From Natronogracilivirga saccharolytica (lineage in GTDB: Bacteria > Bacteroidota > Rhodothermia > Balneolales > Natronogracilivirgulaceae): 64,000 nt of DNA. Numbering within the stretch: position 1 is the stretch's first letter; each line of letters starts with the position of its first letter. The notes beneath the pieces are model-generated. The model made no database searches. It was not told where the DNA came from and worked only from the letters and a program-made list of their open reading frames with translations. Positions 17,087 through 25,893 of the stretch are shown in pieces. The stretch covers positions 1 through 64,000 of the forward strand of contig NZ_JAFIDN010000007.1 of NCBI RefSeq assembly GCF_017921895.1, given 5' to 3'. The translations under genes and the position numbers were made by a program.

Positions 17087-17173
17087 ATGCTTGGAGAACT
17101 TTTTGAAATCTTGCTGGCCGTAGTGGTACTCTGGCTTGTCTATAAATTTATCAGAAGATATCTGATGCTGTAG
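17087..17173 (+). CDS. 28-residue single-span membrane peptide
   Basis: ATG 17087 is preceded by a near-perfect Shine-Dalgarno, AAGGAGGAG, at 17072-17080. The peptide reads MLGELFEILLAVVVLWLVYK followed by FIRRYLML: a short acidic start, one hydrophobic span of about 16 residues and a basic end, so it should sit in the inner membrane with its C-terminus inside. No family is recognised; it vaguely resembles the N-terminus of DUF4834-type small membrane proteins. The ribosome-binding site is among the strongest in the window, which argues that it is expressed. It stands alone, convergent with the Sua5 gene, with a palindrome filling the 20 bases between the two stop codons. Confidence 0.55.
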   Translation: MLGELFEILLAVVVLWLVYKFIRRYLML

Positions 17174-17192
17174 GCTGGTGGTACCGCCAACC
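17173..17192 (+). terminator. Palindrome between convergent genes, possible bidirectional terminator
   Basis: A 20-bp imperfect palindrome centred on GGTACC (halves GGCTGGTGGT and ACCGCCAACC) exactly fills the gap between the peptide stop and the Sua5 stop. There is no T-run on either side, so termination is only suggested by position. Confidence 0.4.
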
Positions 17193-18350
17193 TTATTCGC
17201 CTATGGCTTTCCTGATCCGGTTAAGCAGTGCCTCGGCTTCTTCGGGATAGCTGGAAAACGGTTCTATGGCCACTTCTTCAAAGCCTTGCAGGTCCGCCAT
17301 CCGGAAACGGTCGTACAGGTCGCGCGCCATCTCTTGATAGTCGCCGTCATAGCGTATGATAACTCCGGGCGTTGCTCCGTTTTGCATGCTTCCGAAGTCC
17401 GCGGAACCGGAATCGCCGGAAACAGGGATGTCACGATCTGCTGATACGGAAGAAGTATTTTCGCCTTTGTTTTCTTCAGGACGGATCTGATGCAGCAGGT
17501 AAAGGGTGTTTTCGGCAGGGAAGGCGGGTTCCGGAAGTTCTTCGGGATGCATCCATCGCACCAGCGCATCAGGTGCATAATGCGTGTATTTCATTCCCGG
17601 GCTGCGGGGTGCCGAAGCATGGCCGCCGAATGCTTTGTTGTCGTCACCGGATGAGGATCTATCGCGCTCCCGGACCGAGCCTACGCGTCCGCGAATTCCG
17701 CTCTCAGGGCCGGATTGTTCCGTAAATCCGCCCATCCGGACTGGCTGAAGCAGCACCTGCTCCAGCTCAGACTGGGTGATGTGTCCCGGCCGCAACACCG
17801 TGTAGGGCCGCTCTGACAGATCAAGAACCGTCGACTCAAGCCCGAACTGACACGATCCGCCGTCGATGACCGGCACATCTTTCCCAAAATCCTGACGCAC
17901 GTGTTCGCCCCGGGTCGGACTAGGCCGGCCGGATGTATTTGCACTGGGCGCGGCAATCGGGCCCGCCTCGGATATCAGACGCAGCGGGATGGGATGGTCC
18001 GGCATGCGGATGGCCACCGTCGGCAGACCTGCCGTGACGATATCCAGAACTTCCGGGCGTTTCGGCAGGATAAGGGCAAGCGGGCCGGGCCAGAACCGGT
18101 CCATCAGCCGCCGGGCATCTTCGGAAATTTCGGTTACAAGCGTAGCAGCCATTTCCAGGGAACTGACATGCACAATCAGCGGATTGTCTGGCGGGCGGCC
18201 TTTCAGAGCAAATATTTGTGCTACGGCATCTGCATTCCACGCATCGGCGCCAAGGCCGTAGACCGTTTCGGTGGGAAAAGCCACCACGTTTCCGCTTCGG
18301 ATTTGCCCGGCGTATCGGGAAAGTGATATTTCAGGATGTGTTTCTACCAT
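17193..18350 (-). CDS. tsaC: Threonylcarbamoyl-AMP synthase, Sua5 type
   Basis: A 385-residue enzyme making threonylcarbamoyl-AMP from Thr, bicarbonate and ATP for the t6A37 modification of ANN-decoding tRNAs. The YrdC domain occupies residues 1-200, with FPTETVYGLGADA, KGRPPDNPLIVHV and PSANTSGRPSPT, all typical substrate-binding motifs. The remaining 180 residues form the Sua5 C-terminal domain found only in the long version, separated by a Ser/Gly-rich linker (residues about 205-245). Start MVETHPEIS at 18350 is the only sensible one. The gene is monocistronic between convergent and unrelated neighbours. Confidence 0.92.
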   Translation of the reverse strand: MVETHPEISLSRYAGQIRSGNVVAFPTETVYGLGADAWNADAVAQIFALKGRPPDNPLIVHVSSLEMAATLVTEISEDARRLMDRFWPGPLALILPKRPEVLDIVTAGLPTVAIRMPDHPIPLRLISEAGPIAAPSANTSGRPSPTRGEHVRQDFGKDVPVIDGGSCQFGLESTVLDLSERPYTVLRPGHITQSELEQVLLQPVRMGGFTEQSGPESGIRGRVGSVRERDRSSSGDDNKAFGGHASAPRSPGMKYTHYAPDALVRWMHPEELPEPAFPAENTLYLLHQIRPEENKGENTSSVSADRDIPVSGDSGSADFGSMQNGATPGVIIRYDGDYQEMARDLYDRFRMADLQGFEEVAIEPFSSYPEEAEALLNRIRKAIGE

Positions 18351-18492
18351 GACTGCTTTTTTATGATCAATCCAATAATATAGTATTCAGAATGGACGGA
18401 GTATAATGAAAATGACAAAATGGAGATATTTTTTAACAACGGGTAGTCTCTCTTAATATGTACACATCATAAGTGACAAAATAACTATCCGG

Positions 18493-18531
18493 CTAAAGCA
18501 GATTCTCCAAAAGATCAGCAGTATTTCTCAT
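18493..18531 (-). other. Twelve-codon ORF in the toxin position behind the antitoxin-like gene
   Basis: Right after the antitoxin stop, TGAGAATG gives an immediately following ATG frame, MRNTADLLENLL, then TAG. PIN toxins paired with this antitoxin type often begin at such a coupled start. The tiny frame may therefore be the two ends of a toxin gene joined by deletion. It may also be chance. Confidence 0.25.
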
Positions 18532-18533
18532 TC

Positions 18534-18983
18534 TCAATACAGATTCAGATCCTGCGCTTGTTGTGTTAATTCTTTCAACTTCTGATCCGCTATCTTTTGT
18601 TGTTGGGCTTCATATTTTTTAAGATCAGAAAACCTCACTCGCCGGTGACGCCCCACTTTGGAAAACGGAATTTTTCCCGACTCCATTAGTTTTACGACAA
18701 ATGGCCGGGAAACATTCAGATAGTCGGCCGCCTCTTGACTGGTCAACATCTGGTCCTCACTTAATACCTCAATACTATTCCCTTGTGAAAGGTTCTTCAA
18801 GAGCTTTTCCAGATCGTCAATAGCGGACAACGGAATTTGAAGTTCAGAACCATCATCAGTTACTTTTAGTTCTAAAGGCTTTGATTGTTCCTTGTGAACC
18901 TTTGCGATTCTTCTCAGTACTTTTAAAGAATGCCTGGCCAAGGTTCTATCATCGGCTGATATCGTCTTGTCTTTTTGCTTCAT
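18534..18983 (-). CDS. Excisionase-type (MerR-like helix-turn-helix) antitoxin-like protein
   Basis: A 149-residue DNA-binding protein. Residues about 83-128 form the excisionase-family helix-turn-helix: LTSQEAADYLNVSRPFVVKL followed by GKIPFSKVGRHRRVRFSDL. The N-terminal part (AIDDLEKLLKNLSQGN) is the form seen in antitoxins that accompany PIN-domain RNases. No PIN gene follows; only a 12-codon frame occupies that position. The gene is therefore either an orphan antitoxin or a stand-alone repressor. Upstream DNA (19011-19051) has repeated CGAAATAT sites that could be its own operator. GC content is lower than in the flanking Sua5 and Mfd genes, which fits mobile origin. Confidence 0.8.
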   Translation of the reverse strand: MKQKDKTISADDRTLARHSLKVLRRIAKVHKEQSKPLELKVTDDGSELQIPLSAIDDLEKLLKNLSQGNSIEVLSEDQMLTSQEAADYLNVSRPFVVKLMESGKIPFSKVGRHRRVRFSDLKKYEAQQQKIADQKLKELTQQAQDLNLY

Positions 18984-19010
18984 GGTCTAGTAAATTTAAC
19001 GTGGATTTAT

Positions 19011-19051
19011 CGAAATATACAAAATACACGAAATATTCGAAACAATATTCG
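19011..19051 (-). promoter_or_regulatory. Repeated CGAAATAT sites upstream of the antitoxin-like gene
   Basis: CGAAATAT occurs at 19011 and 19029, an exact 18-bp spacing, followed by a related CGAAACAATATTCG at 19038-19051. The middle site CGAAATATTCG is nearly palindromic. The cluster lies 28-68 bp upstream of the antitoxin-like start and is a natural candidate for an autoregulatory operator. Confidence 0.4.
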
Positions 19052-19219
19052 GATAGTGAACCGGCTTCGCCCTGCTACAAAACATGTATATTAGACTGAC
19101 AGTGGTTTTGATATTGCTTAAGTCAATGCAGTAGTGAATGCTTACTGCATTGTTTTAACCAGTATGATGGCTGCAGTTTAAGTCCGGGCCGTAAATTTCC
19201 AGAATTCCGTTTGCCGGAC

Positions 19220-22200
19220 TCAAACCGTCTGCGGTTCTTTTGCTGTTTTCTCCGGCTGAAGTTGCTCAAGAACCGAAAGGGCCGTTTCCGGATCAGAAAT
19301 CTGCTGAACCACAAATCGCACGGCCTGATCTTTTTGTGCCAGCTGAAACGCATCGGGCCGCAACTGCTCCAGCCGGTGCATCAGATGCTGCATCACTCCC
19401 TGGTCGTAAAACCGGGATCCTGCCTCGCTGGCATGGTCCGGACACTGAAGCCACATCCGCCCGGCACGGATCGTTACTTTGGTCAGCCAGAGCCGCGATG
19501 TCAGAATTTTGATTTTTGTTGCGGTGACCAGATTCCTGGTCGCTTCCGGAAGCGGGCCGAACCGGTCAGCCACTTCATCCTGCCAGTCTGATACTTCTTT
19601 GAGCTCTGCAGATCCGGATAACCGCCGGTACAGATTCAGCCTTTCCACATTGTCGGAGACATAATCTGAGGGCAACAGCGCCGAATAGTCAAATTCCACG
19701 GTAGTCTCGGGCCGTTCGGGAATGTGCTCTGTCTCTTCAAACAGACCGGCGAACTCGGTCTCCTTGAGCTCGCGCACCGCATCGTTGAGAATTTTGTTGT
19801 ACATCTCGAAACCGACTTCATTGACGAAACCGCTCTGCTCGGCGCCCAGGATATCCCCGGCTCCGCGGATGTCGAGGTCCCGCATGGCAATGTTGAATCC
19901 CGAACCAAGGTCGGAGTACTCCTCGAGTGCCAGCAGTCGTCGCCGTGACTCCAGCGTCAGGGATTCCATCGGCGGTGTGATCAGGTAGCAGTAGGCTTTG
20001 CGGTTTGAACGCCCGACCCGTCCGCGCAGCTGGTGCAGCTCCGAAAGTCCGAAATGATTGGCCTGATTGATGATAATCGTGTTGGCATTGGCAATGTCGA
20101 TTCCGTTCTCCACGATGTTGGTTGAAACCAGCACGTCAAATTTGTGATCGTAGAAGTCCAGAATGATTTTTTCAAGCTTGCTGCCGGTCATCTGTCCGTG
20201 CGCAAAACGCACCCGGATGTTCGGTACGAGTGACCGGACCATCCCGGCAATTTCTTCAATATTCTGCACCCTGTTGTGGATGAAGAACACTTGTCCGCCG
20301 CGGCTGACCTCCTGCATGATGGCATCACGGATCAACCGCTTGTCAAAGCTGTGTATTTCGGTCAGGACAGGCTGCCGGTTGGGCGGCGGCGTGTTGATCA
20401 CACTCAGGTCCCGTGCGCCCATCAGTGAAAACTGCAGCGTACGCGGAATGGGGGTTGCCGTAAGCGTCAGTACATCCACACTGGCCCGCAGCTCTTTGAG
20501 TTTTTCCTTCACGCTCACCCCGAACCGCTGCTCTTCATCCACGATCAGCAGTCCAAGATCCCGGAAAGATACATCTTTCGATGCAATACGATGCGTTCCG
20601 ATGAGGATGTCGACCTCGCCCGACCTGGTGCGTTTGATGATATCGGTCTGCTCTGCTTTGCTGCGAAAACGCGAGATGACCTCAATGTTTACGGCAAAGT
20701 CTTTCATCCGCTCCCGGAAGGTTTTGGCGTGCTGGTCGGCCAGGATCGTTGTGGGCACCATCAGGGCAACCTGCTTTCCGTCGAGTACCGCCTTAAACGC
20801 GGCGCGCACAGCCACCTCGGTCTTGCCGAAGCCCACATCGCCGCATACCAGCCGGTCCATCGGCATTTCCTTCTGCATATCCGATTTTACATCCCGGATT
20901 ACCGAGTCCTGATCCGGCGTCTCCTCATACATGAAGGACGCTTCAAGTTCGGTCTGCATGGACGAATCCCCCGAAAAGGACCACGCTTTTTGTGCTTTGC
21001 GCTTAGCATAGAGCGTAATCAGCTCCCGGGCGATGTCCTTGACACGCTTGCGGGTTTTGGCCTTTTTCCTGGCCCATTCGCCCGATCCGAGTTTGGTGAC
21101 CTTGGGTGCAGTGCCGTCCTTGCCGGAGTATTTCTGAAGCTTGTGCAGACTGGATACGTTGACGTAAAGCGTCGAATCGTCCTGGTACCGCAGTACAACG
21201 GACTCCTGGTCAGCCCCGCGGACGGTGATTTTCCGGAACCCGGCAAATTTCCCAATGCCGTGATCAACGTGCACGACATAATCGCCGATGTTCAGGTCTT
21301 TCAGTTCTTTGAAAGAGATGCCGCCGCGGCGAACTTTTGAACGCGTTTTGGGACGATGGTAGCGATTGAAAATCTGATGATCGGTGTAAACGGCGATGTC
21401 CATTTCCGGCAGGATGAAACCGCGGTGCAGCGTTTCCATTGTAAGCCGGTAACGAAGTTCCGGTCCGGGTTCACCGAGCAGCTCCTCAAACCGGTTTCGC
21501 TGCCCCTCGTTGTCACACAAAATCCAGGTTTCGATATTCTGCAGACTGAGGTCGGCCAGGTCTTTCCGGAGCAGCTTGACCGAAGAGTTGAAGTCCGGCT
21601 GCGGGCGCGCCTGGAGGGTAAACTCGGCATCAGGTGTCAGATCAGGCGGGATGGCACCGAAAAGCAGGCGGGGATGGCGCTGCAGTTCACCGGCCAGCTC
21701 GTCTGCGGTCATGTACCGGTGCTCCGGAGGTTTTGGAGCGGCTTTTTTATTTTCACTCACTACTTCGCGATACCGCTGAGCCGCTTCTTCACTGAGCCTG
21801 TGGATCTCCGACACAATGCCCGGATAATCCACGGCGGCAATCACCGCATGTTCATCAAAAAAGGAGATCAGCGACTGCCGCGCTGCGTCCGAAAAAGACT
21901 CCAGATTGGGCAGCAGCCGTATCTGATCCAGAAATGCAACGGACCGCTGTGAATCAGGATCAAACTCCCGGATGGATTCGATTTCGTTGCCGAAAAATTC
22001 CAGCCGTACCGGATATTCACCGGAAAACGGGAAAATGTCGATGATGCCGCCACGCCGGGCATATTCACCGGGTTCATTGACAAACGATACCGTCTGATAC
22101 TGCTGGTCGGCAAGCTTCTCCGCGAGCGCGTCCGGATCCATTTCACTCTGTTTCTTCAACGAAATGGATGCTTTGTCGAAATGATCGGCCGATGCCATTT

Positions 22201-22582
22201 TTTCAAAGACTGCCTCTGCGGATGTCACCACGACGACCTCTCTGGTTTCCCGGATCTGGTCAATGACATCCGAACGCTGCGCGGTAACGGTCGTATCGCT
22301 TACTCGTCCGGACTGATAGGGCCGGGCGCCGGAAGGCGGAAAGTAAAGCGAGTTTCCGTTTCCGAGTGCGTCAATATCTGACTTCAGGAACTGCGCCCGT
22401 TCCGCGTCGGGTGTTATTACGATAAGAGGGAGGTGCTTCTTTGCCAGCCCGGACATAAGCAGGGCGGGGGTGGACCCCACGAAGTGCTGTAGCCGCACGC
22501 TTTTTCCGGGGGCTATGTTGCCGGAAAGCTCGTCAACAGGAAAATGTTTGGAAAATATCTCAGCAATGTTCTTCAGAGACAT
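19220..22582 (-). CDS. mfd: Transcription-repair coupling factor Mfd
   Basis: A 1120-residue DNA translocase that removes stalled RNA polymerase and recruits UvrA. I use ATG 22582 (MSLKNIAEIF), because the 38 codons upstream are not conserved-looking and would cross the intergenic gap. Modules in order: UvrB-like region (residues 1-340, FPPSGARPYQSGR), CarD-like polymerase-interacting domain (GDYVVHVDHGIGKF, near 450), and translocase motor with Walker A GDVGFGKT near 582 and DEEQ box near 680. TATPIPRTLQFS follows, then the C-terminal TRCF domain. Nothing is missing. It lies 77 nt after the BatA-like gene and may be co-transcribed with it. Confidence 0.95.
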   Translation of the reverse strand: MSLKNIAEIFSKHFPVDELSGNIAPGKSVRLQHFVGSTPALLMSGLAKKHLPLIVITPDAERAQFLKSDIDALGNGNSLYFPPSGARPYQSGRVSDTTVTAQRSDVIDQIRETREVVVVTSAEAVFEKMASADHFDKASISLKKQSEMDPDALAEKLADQQYQTVSFVNEPGEYARRGGIIDIFPFSGEYPVRLEFFGNEIESIREFDPDSQRSVAFLDQIRLLPNLESFSDAARQSLISFFDEHAVIAAVDYPGIVSEIHRLSEEAAQRYREVVSENKKAAPKPPEHRYMTADELAGELQRHPRLLFGAIPPDLTPDAEFTLQARPQPDFNSSVKLLRKDLADLSLQNIETWILCDNEGQRNRFEELLGEPGPELRYRLTMETLHRGFILPEMDIAVYTDHQIFNRYHRPKTRSKVRRGGISFKELKDLNIGDYVVHVDHGIGKFAGFRKITVRGADQESVVLRYQDDSTLYVNVSSLHKLQKYSGKDGTAPKVTKLGSGEWARKKAKTRKRVKDIARELITLYAKRKAQKAWSFSGDSSMQTELEASFMYEETPDQDSVIRDVKSDMQKEMPMDRLVCGDVGFGKTEVAVRAAFKAVLDGKQVALMVPTTILADQHAKTFRERMKDFAVNIEVISRFRSKAEQTDIIKRTRSGEVDILIGTHRIASKDVSFRDLGLLIVDEEQRFGVSVKEKLKELRASVDVLTLTATPIPRTLQFSLMGARDLSVINTPPPNRQPVLTEIHSFDKRLIRDAIMQEVSRGGQVFFIHNRVQNIEEIAGMVRSLVPNIRVRFAHGQMTGSKLEKIILDFYDHKFDVLVSTNIVENGIDIANANTIIINQANHFGLSELHQLRGRVGRSNRKAYCYLITPPMESLTLESRRRLLALEEYSDLGSGFNIAMRDLDIRGAGDILGAEQSGFVNEVGFEMYNKILNDAVRELKETEFAGLFEETEHIPERPETTVEFDYSALLPSDYVSDNVERLNLYRRLSGSAELKEVSDWQDEVADRFGPLPEATRNLVTATKIKILTSRLWLTKVTIRAGRMWLQCPDHASEAGSRFYDQGVMQHLMHRLEQLRPDAFQLAQKDQAVRFVVQQISDPETALSVLEQLQPEKTAKEPQTV

Positions 22583-22659
22583 GAAAACAATAGTAATATG
22601 CAGTTGAAAAAAAATGGTAACATCTGAAACAGTTGCAGCAAGAAGCAGTTGCGGCAGCG

Positions 22660-23655
22660 TTAGTTGAGCTCGATGCGGAACAGCCACCTGTCGCATGCAA
22701 ACGACAGAAGAAGGAGTATCATTCCCCAGGCCAGGTAACCCTGATAGGCGTCAGCAAGTTCATGGTAAACCGACTCCTCAAACTCGGTTCTTTCAAGTTC
22801 ATCAATTTCATTGTAGACCTGTTCGAGGGACTCATTGTCTGTTGCCCGGAAATAGCGTCCGCCGGTCCGTTCCGCAATATCCCGCATCATGTCCTCGTCG
22901 ATTTGAACTACAATTTCATGATAGCGCGTGCCGCGTATGGGATCATCAACCGGGTAGGGGGCGGTCCGAGCATCCGTACTGGCGCCGATCGTGTAGACCC
23001 TGATGCCGAACGTAGCTGCCAGCTCCCCTGCGGTGATGGGATCGATTTCCCCGGCATTGTTTTCGCCGTCCGTAAGAAGTACAATTACCCGGTTTTCAGC
23101 ATCGCTGTTGCGAAGCCGGTTTACGGCTGTAGCCAGTCCCATGCCGATTGCCGTGCCGTCGCGCACCATGCCCAGGTCGACATGCTCAAGCTGGGATTGA
23201 AGCAGCTGATAATCGAGTGTCGGCGGGACCAGCGTAAAGCTCTCCCTGGCAAAGACTACCAGCCCGATGCGGTCAGACTCCCTCCGGTCTATAAAACCGG
23301 AAGCCACATCTTTCACGGCAAGGAGCCTGTTGGGCTGCATATCCTCGGCAAGCATGGATGAGGAGATATCCAGCACCAGCATGATATCGATGCCTTCTAC
23401 CGTACGCTCGGTATATACCTGTTCGTGCTGAGGACGTGCAAGTGCGGTGATGATCAGAATGACAGCGATGATCTGAAGACCGAACCCCGCAAAAATCCCG
23501 TAGGTACGCCAATTGCCGGGCAGGTGATCCAGATCGGAGGTATCCGAATAGGTCAGCCAGGCAATCTGCCGCCGCTTGAAATAGCGATACTGTACCCATA
23601 CCATCACGGGAATGATCAGCAATGCCCAAAACCATGCGGGATTATCCCAAATCAT
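22660..23655 (-). CDS. batA: BatA-like von Willebrand factor A membrane protein
   Basis: A 331-residue inner-membrane protein: two N-terminal membrane segments (about 6-24 and 52-72), a VWA domain with the full MIDAS motif DISSSML near residue 97, and a C-terminal segment (YLAWGMILLLLSFA). The VWA domain would face the periplasm. Bat proteins are linked to envelope stress tolerance in Bacteroides and Leptospira, but their biochemistry is unsettled. It overlaps the BatD-like gene by 14 nt, so translation is coupled. There is no BatB or TPR-containing BatC/E after it; Mfd follows instead, so the operon is short. Confidence 0.85.
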   Translation of the reverse strand: MIWDNPAWFWALLIIPVMVWVQYRYFKRRQIAWLTYSDTSDLDHLPGNWRTYGIFAGFGLQIIAVILIITALARPQHEQVYTERTVEGIDIMLVLDISSSMLAEDMQPNRLLAVKDVASGFIDRRESDRIGLVVFARESFTLVPPTLDYQLLQSQLEHVDLGMVRDGTAIGMGLATAVNRLRNSDAENRVIVLLTDGENNAGEIDPITAGELAATFGIRVYTIGASTDARTAPYPVDDPIRGTRYHEIVVQIDEDMMRDIAERTGGRYFRATDNESLEQVYNEIDELERTEFEESVYHELADAYQGYLAWGMILLLLSFACDRWLFRIELN

Positions 23656-24742
23656 CTTTTTTTTCTTCCTGTAATTTGGCTTGTTGTTCTTCTTCGTGTT
23701 TTCGTCGCAGCTCTTCGAGCCTCTCCTTGTCTGTAAGGGAAATGCGGTCGACGAGTGCCGAACCGTATTTCATAACGTCGGAACAGTCGGATTCATTGGG
23801 CTCAAATCGGGCAAATTTCACCAGGTCGGCTGTTTCCAGGATCAACCTCAGGAAACGGATCACCTCGCCGTCAAATCCCCGGCTCTTCAGATAGGTGAGC
23901 AGTTCGGATGTGGTGGACTCCAGTGCCGGAAATCCGTGAACCTCTTCGATGTAGGTCCGGAAGGCATCTCCGAGCTCGGTGAAATAGGGCACCGGGTTTT
24001 TTACAGGCTCTTTGTGAGTTTCTTCAATGCGTTTGAGCTCAATGCGCAGGCGCCAAAGCGGACTGCGGAAGGGTTCGGCCTTTGGCTGGCGGGGCTTTGG
24101 CTCCGGTTTCTTTCGCTGACCAAAAATCCGCTCGCGGTACAGGTATAATACCCAGGCGGCTGCCAGCGCCAGAATGACAGCTGCAATGATCCAGGGCAGC
24201 CAGTTGCGGAAAAACGGGAAAATCGGTTTCAGCGGACGAAGTGCTGTTTCTGCGTCATCGACCCGGGATTCGTAAACAAATGGCTGAGCGGGAATGGTCG
24301 CATCAAGAGTATCGGTGCCGTCAACCAGCCGTACCGGTATTTCCGGAACATAATCGACATCAACGCCGAAAAAATGCAGGGTGTACGTGCGTCTTTCACC
24401 GGCATTGTCAGGCACGGTTTGAGTGTCCCGGATGATGAAATCCGGTCCGAATGACGCGCTGTCAGGATAGATAACCGCGTCATATGCCGCCCGGTTGGCT
24501 AATGTGACATGATACTCGAACATATCGCCGGTTCGCAGCGTGTCCCTGTCCATTTCTGATTCCACGGTTTGGGCAGGGGTCAGGCCCGGTGTAGCTGCCA
24601 TAACTGCCAATGCCGCACATCCTGCAGCAGTAATACGCACAGCAAACGCACTTGAAGCAATGTACTCAGCCGCATGCCGGGACAGGCTTTCTGCAACCGT
24701 GGCAATGATTTTATCTAAAATAACGGATAAGATTTTCTGCAC
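23642..24742 (-). CDS. BatD-like membrane protein
   Basis: A 366-residue protein with a signal-like N-terminus (ALAVMAATPGLTPAQT, near residues 45-60), a beta-rich periplasmic domain (residues 60-175) and a single membrane segment (WLPWIIAAVILALAAAWVLY, near 185). A cytoplasmic charged tail follows, containing FRTYIEEVHGFPALESTTSE and ending in Lys/Glu-rich coiled sequence. This layout matches BatD/DUF4381-type proteins between DUF58 and VWA genes. It is 77 nt after the DUF58 gene. The start at 24742 leaves an unusually long n-region, so a later start is possible. Confidence 0.75.
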   Translation of the reverse strand: MQKILSVILDKIIATVAESLSRHAAEYIASSAFAVRITAAGCAALAVMAATPGLTPAQTVESEMDRDTLRTGDMFEYHVTLANRAAYDAVIYPDSASFGPDFIIRDTQTVPDNAGERRTYTLHFFGVDVDYVPEIPVRLVDGTDTLDATIPAQPFVYESRVDDAETALRPLKPIFPFFRNWLPWIIAAVILALAAAWVLYLYRERIFGQRKKPEPKPRQPKAEPFRSPLWRLRIELKRIEETHKEPVKNPVPYFTELGDAFRTYIEEVHGFPALESTTSELLTYLKSRGFDGEVIRFLRLILETADLVKFARFEPNESDCSDVMKYGSALVDRISLTDKERLEELRRKHEEEQQAKLQEEKKDDLG

Positions 24743-24819
24743 GCTGAATGTGAATTGTCGGCGTCACGGAACCTGAGCACCTGCGATTCCGGACGTTTTG
24801 TTGCAGGGATTCTGACAGA

Positions 24820-25695
24820 TCACCGGCGCCGCAGCCGGAGTTTGAAAAAGGATATCAGCGGGTCAATATACGACTCATTGGTTTGCAATGTAATGGAATC
24901 TATCTGATATCGGATAAACAGTTTTCTGAGCCGATCCAGGCGGTTCTTCCGGCGCTTCCGATAGTGGATGCGGACCTGTTCGCTGGAGGTATCAACGATG
25001 CGAATCCGCCCGGTTTCCGCATCATGCAGCGGCAGAAGGCCCAGCTCGGGCAGTTCCCGCTCAAGCGGATCATCGATCACTATGGCAGCAAAATCGTGTT
25101 TGCGGTTGGCAATGCGCAGCTGCTTTTCGAAGCCCGATGCCTGAAAATCACTGATGAGGATGAAAATGGAGCGACGTTTGAGAATTTTTGTCAGATATCC
25201 GGCCGCGCCGGCAATATCGGTGCCGGTACCGGCAGGATTGGTTGTCAGCAGTTCCCGGATCAGACGCAGCACGTGTCCGCGGCCTTTGCGTGGCATAACC
25301 ACCTTTTCGATACGGTCGGTGAACAGGAGCAGGCCCACCTTGTCATTATTTTTGATGGCGCTGAAGGCCAGAACGGCTGACAGCTCGGTGACCAGATCCA
25401 GCTTACGCCTGTCTCCGCTTCCGAACTGGCCGCTCGGAGAGATATCGACGCACAGCATCAGCGTCTGCTCACGCTCCTCTTCGAAAATTTTGATATACGG
25501 CTCCTGGCTGCGTGCCGTGACATTCCAGTCGATCTGACGCACATCATCGCCGAACTGATAAGGCCGCACTTCGGAAAATGTCATGCCGCGTCCCTTGAAG
25601 GCCGACTGGTACTCCCCACCGAAAATCTCGTTGACAAGACCTTTTGTGTGGATTTCGATGCGTCGTATTTTTTTAAAAAGCTCTTTGGAGATCAT
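24820..25695 (-). CDS. DUF58 domain protein of the Bat operon
   Basis: A 291-residue cytoplasmic protein. The DUF58 core is clear: EVRPYQFGDDVRQIDWNVTA near residues 42-62, then YIKIFEEEREQTLMLCVDIS and KLDLVTELSAVLAFSA. The second half has a degenerate VWA fold (IFILISDFQ). DUF58 proteins normally follow a MoxR AAA ATPase gene and work with BatD/BatA. Here it is the first gene of the group, and upstream lies only 198 bp and then divergent ald, so MoxR must be elsewhere or absent. Start MISKELFKKIRR at 25695 is supported by the position of the conserved N-terminal KIRRIEI. Confidence 0.88.
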   Translation of the reverse strand: MISKELFKKIRRIEIHTKGLVNEIFGGEYQSAFKGRGMTFSEVRPYQFGDDVRQIDWNVTARSQEPYIKIFEEEREQTLMLCVDISPSGQFGSGDRRKLDLVTELSAVLAFSAIKNNDKVGLLLFTDRIEKVVMPRKGRGHVLRLIRELLTTNPAGTGTDIAGAAGYLTKILKRRSIFILISDFQASGFEKQLRIANRKHDFAAIVIDDPLERELPELGLLPLHDAETGRIRIVDTSSEQVRIHYRKRRKNRLDRLRKLFIRYQIDSITLQTNESYIDPLISFFKLRLRRR

Positions 25696-25893
25696 GGCAT
25701 CAGCAGAATTAGGTACCGCTCATAATACGGAAGTCCGGCATGTGATTTCAAATGCGATGTCATCTGCTTTAATGAATCCCTCAGAAAGAAGCTGATTTGC
25801 ATACTTTCAGGTGTCGTAACATAGCGGTATTTTTTTACTGCCATTTCATTATTTTCTCAGAAGCCATTAACCATCATTAACGGGGATAGTATT

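Noticed and set aside
20163-21340. Two 249-codon plus-strand frames opposite mfd
   Set aside because: They mirror the mfd codons and have no independent support.
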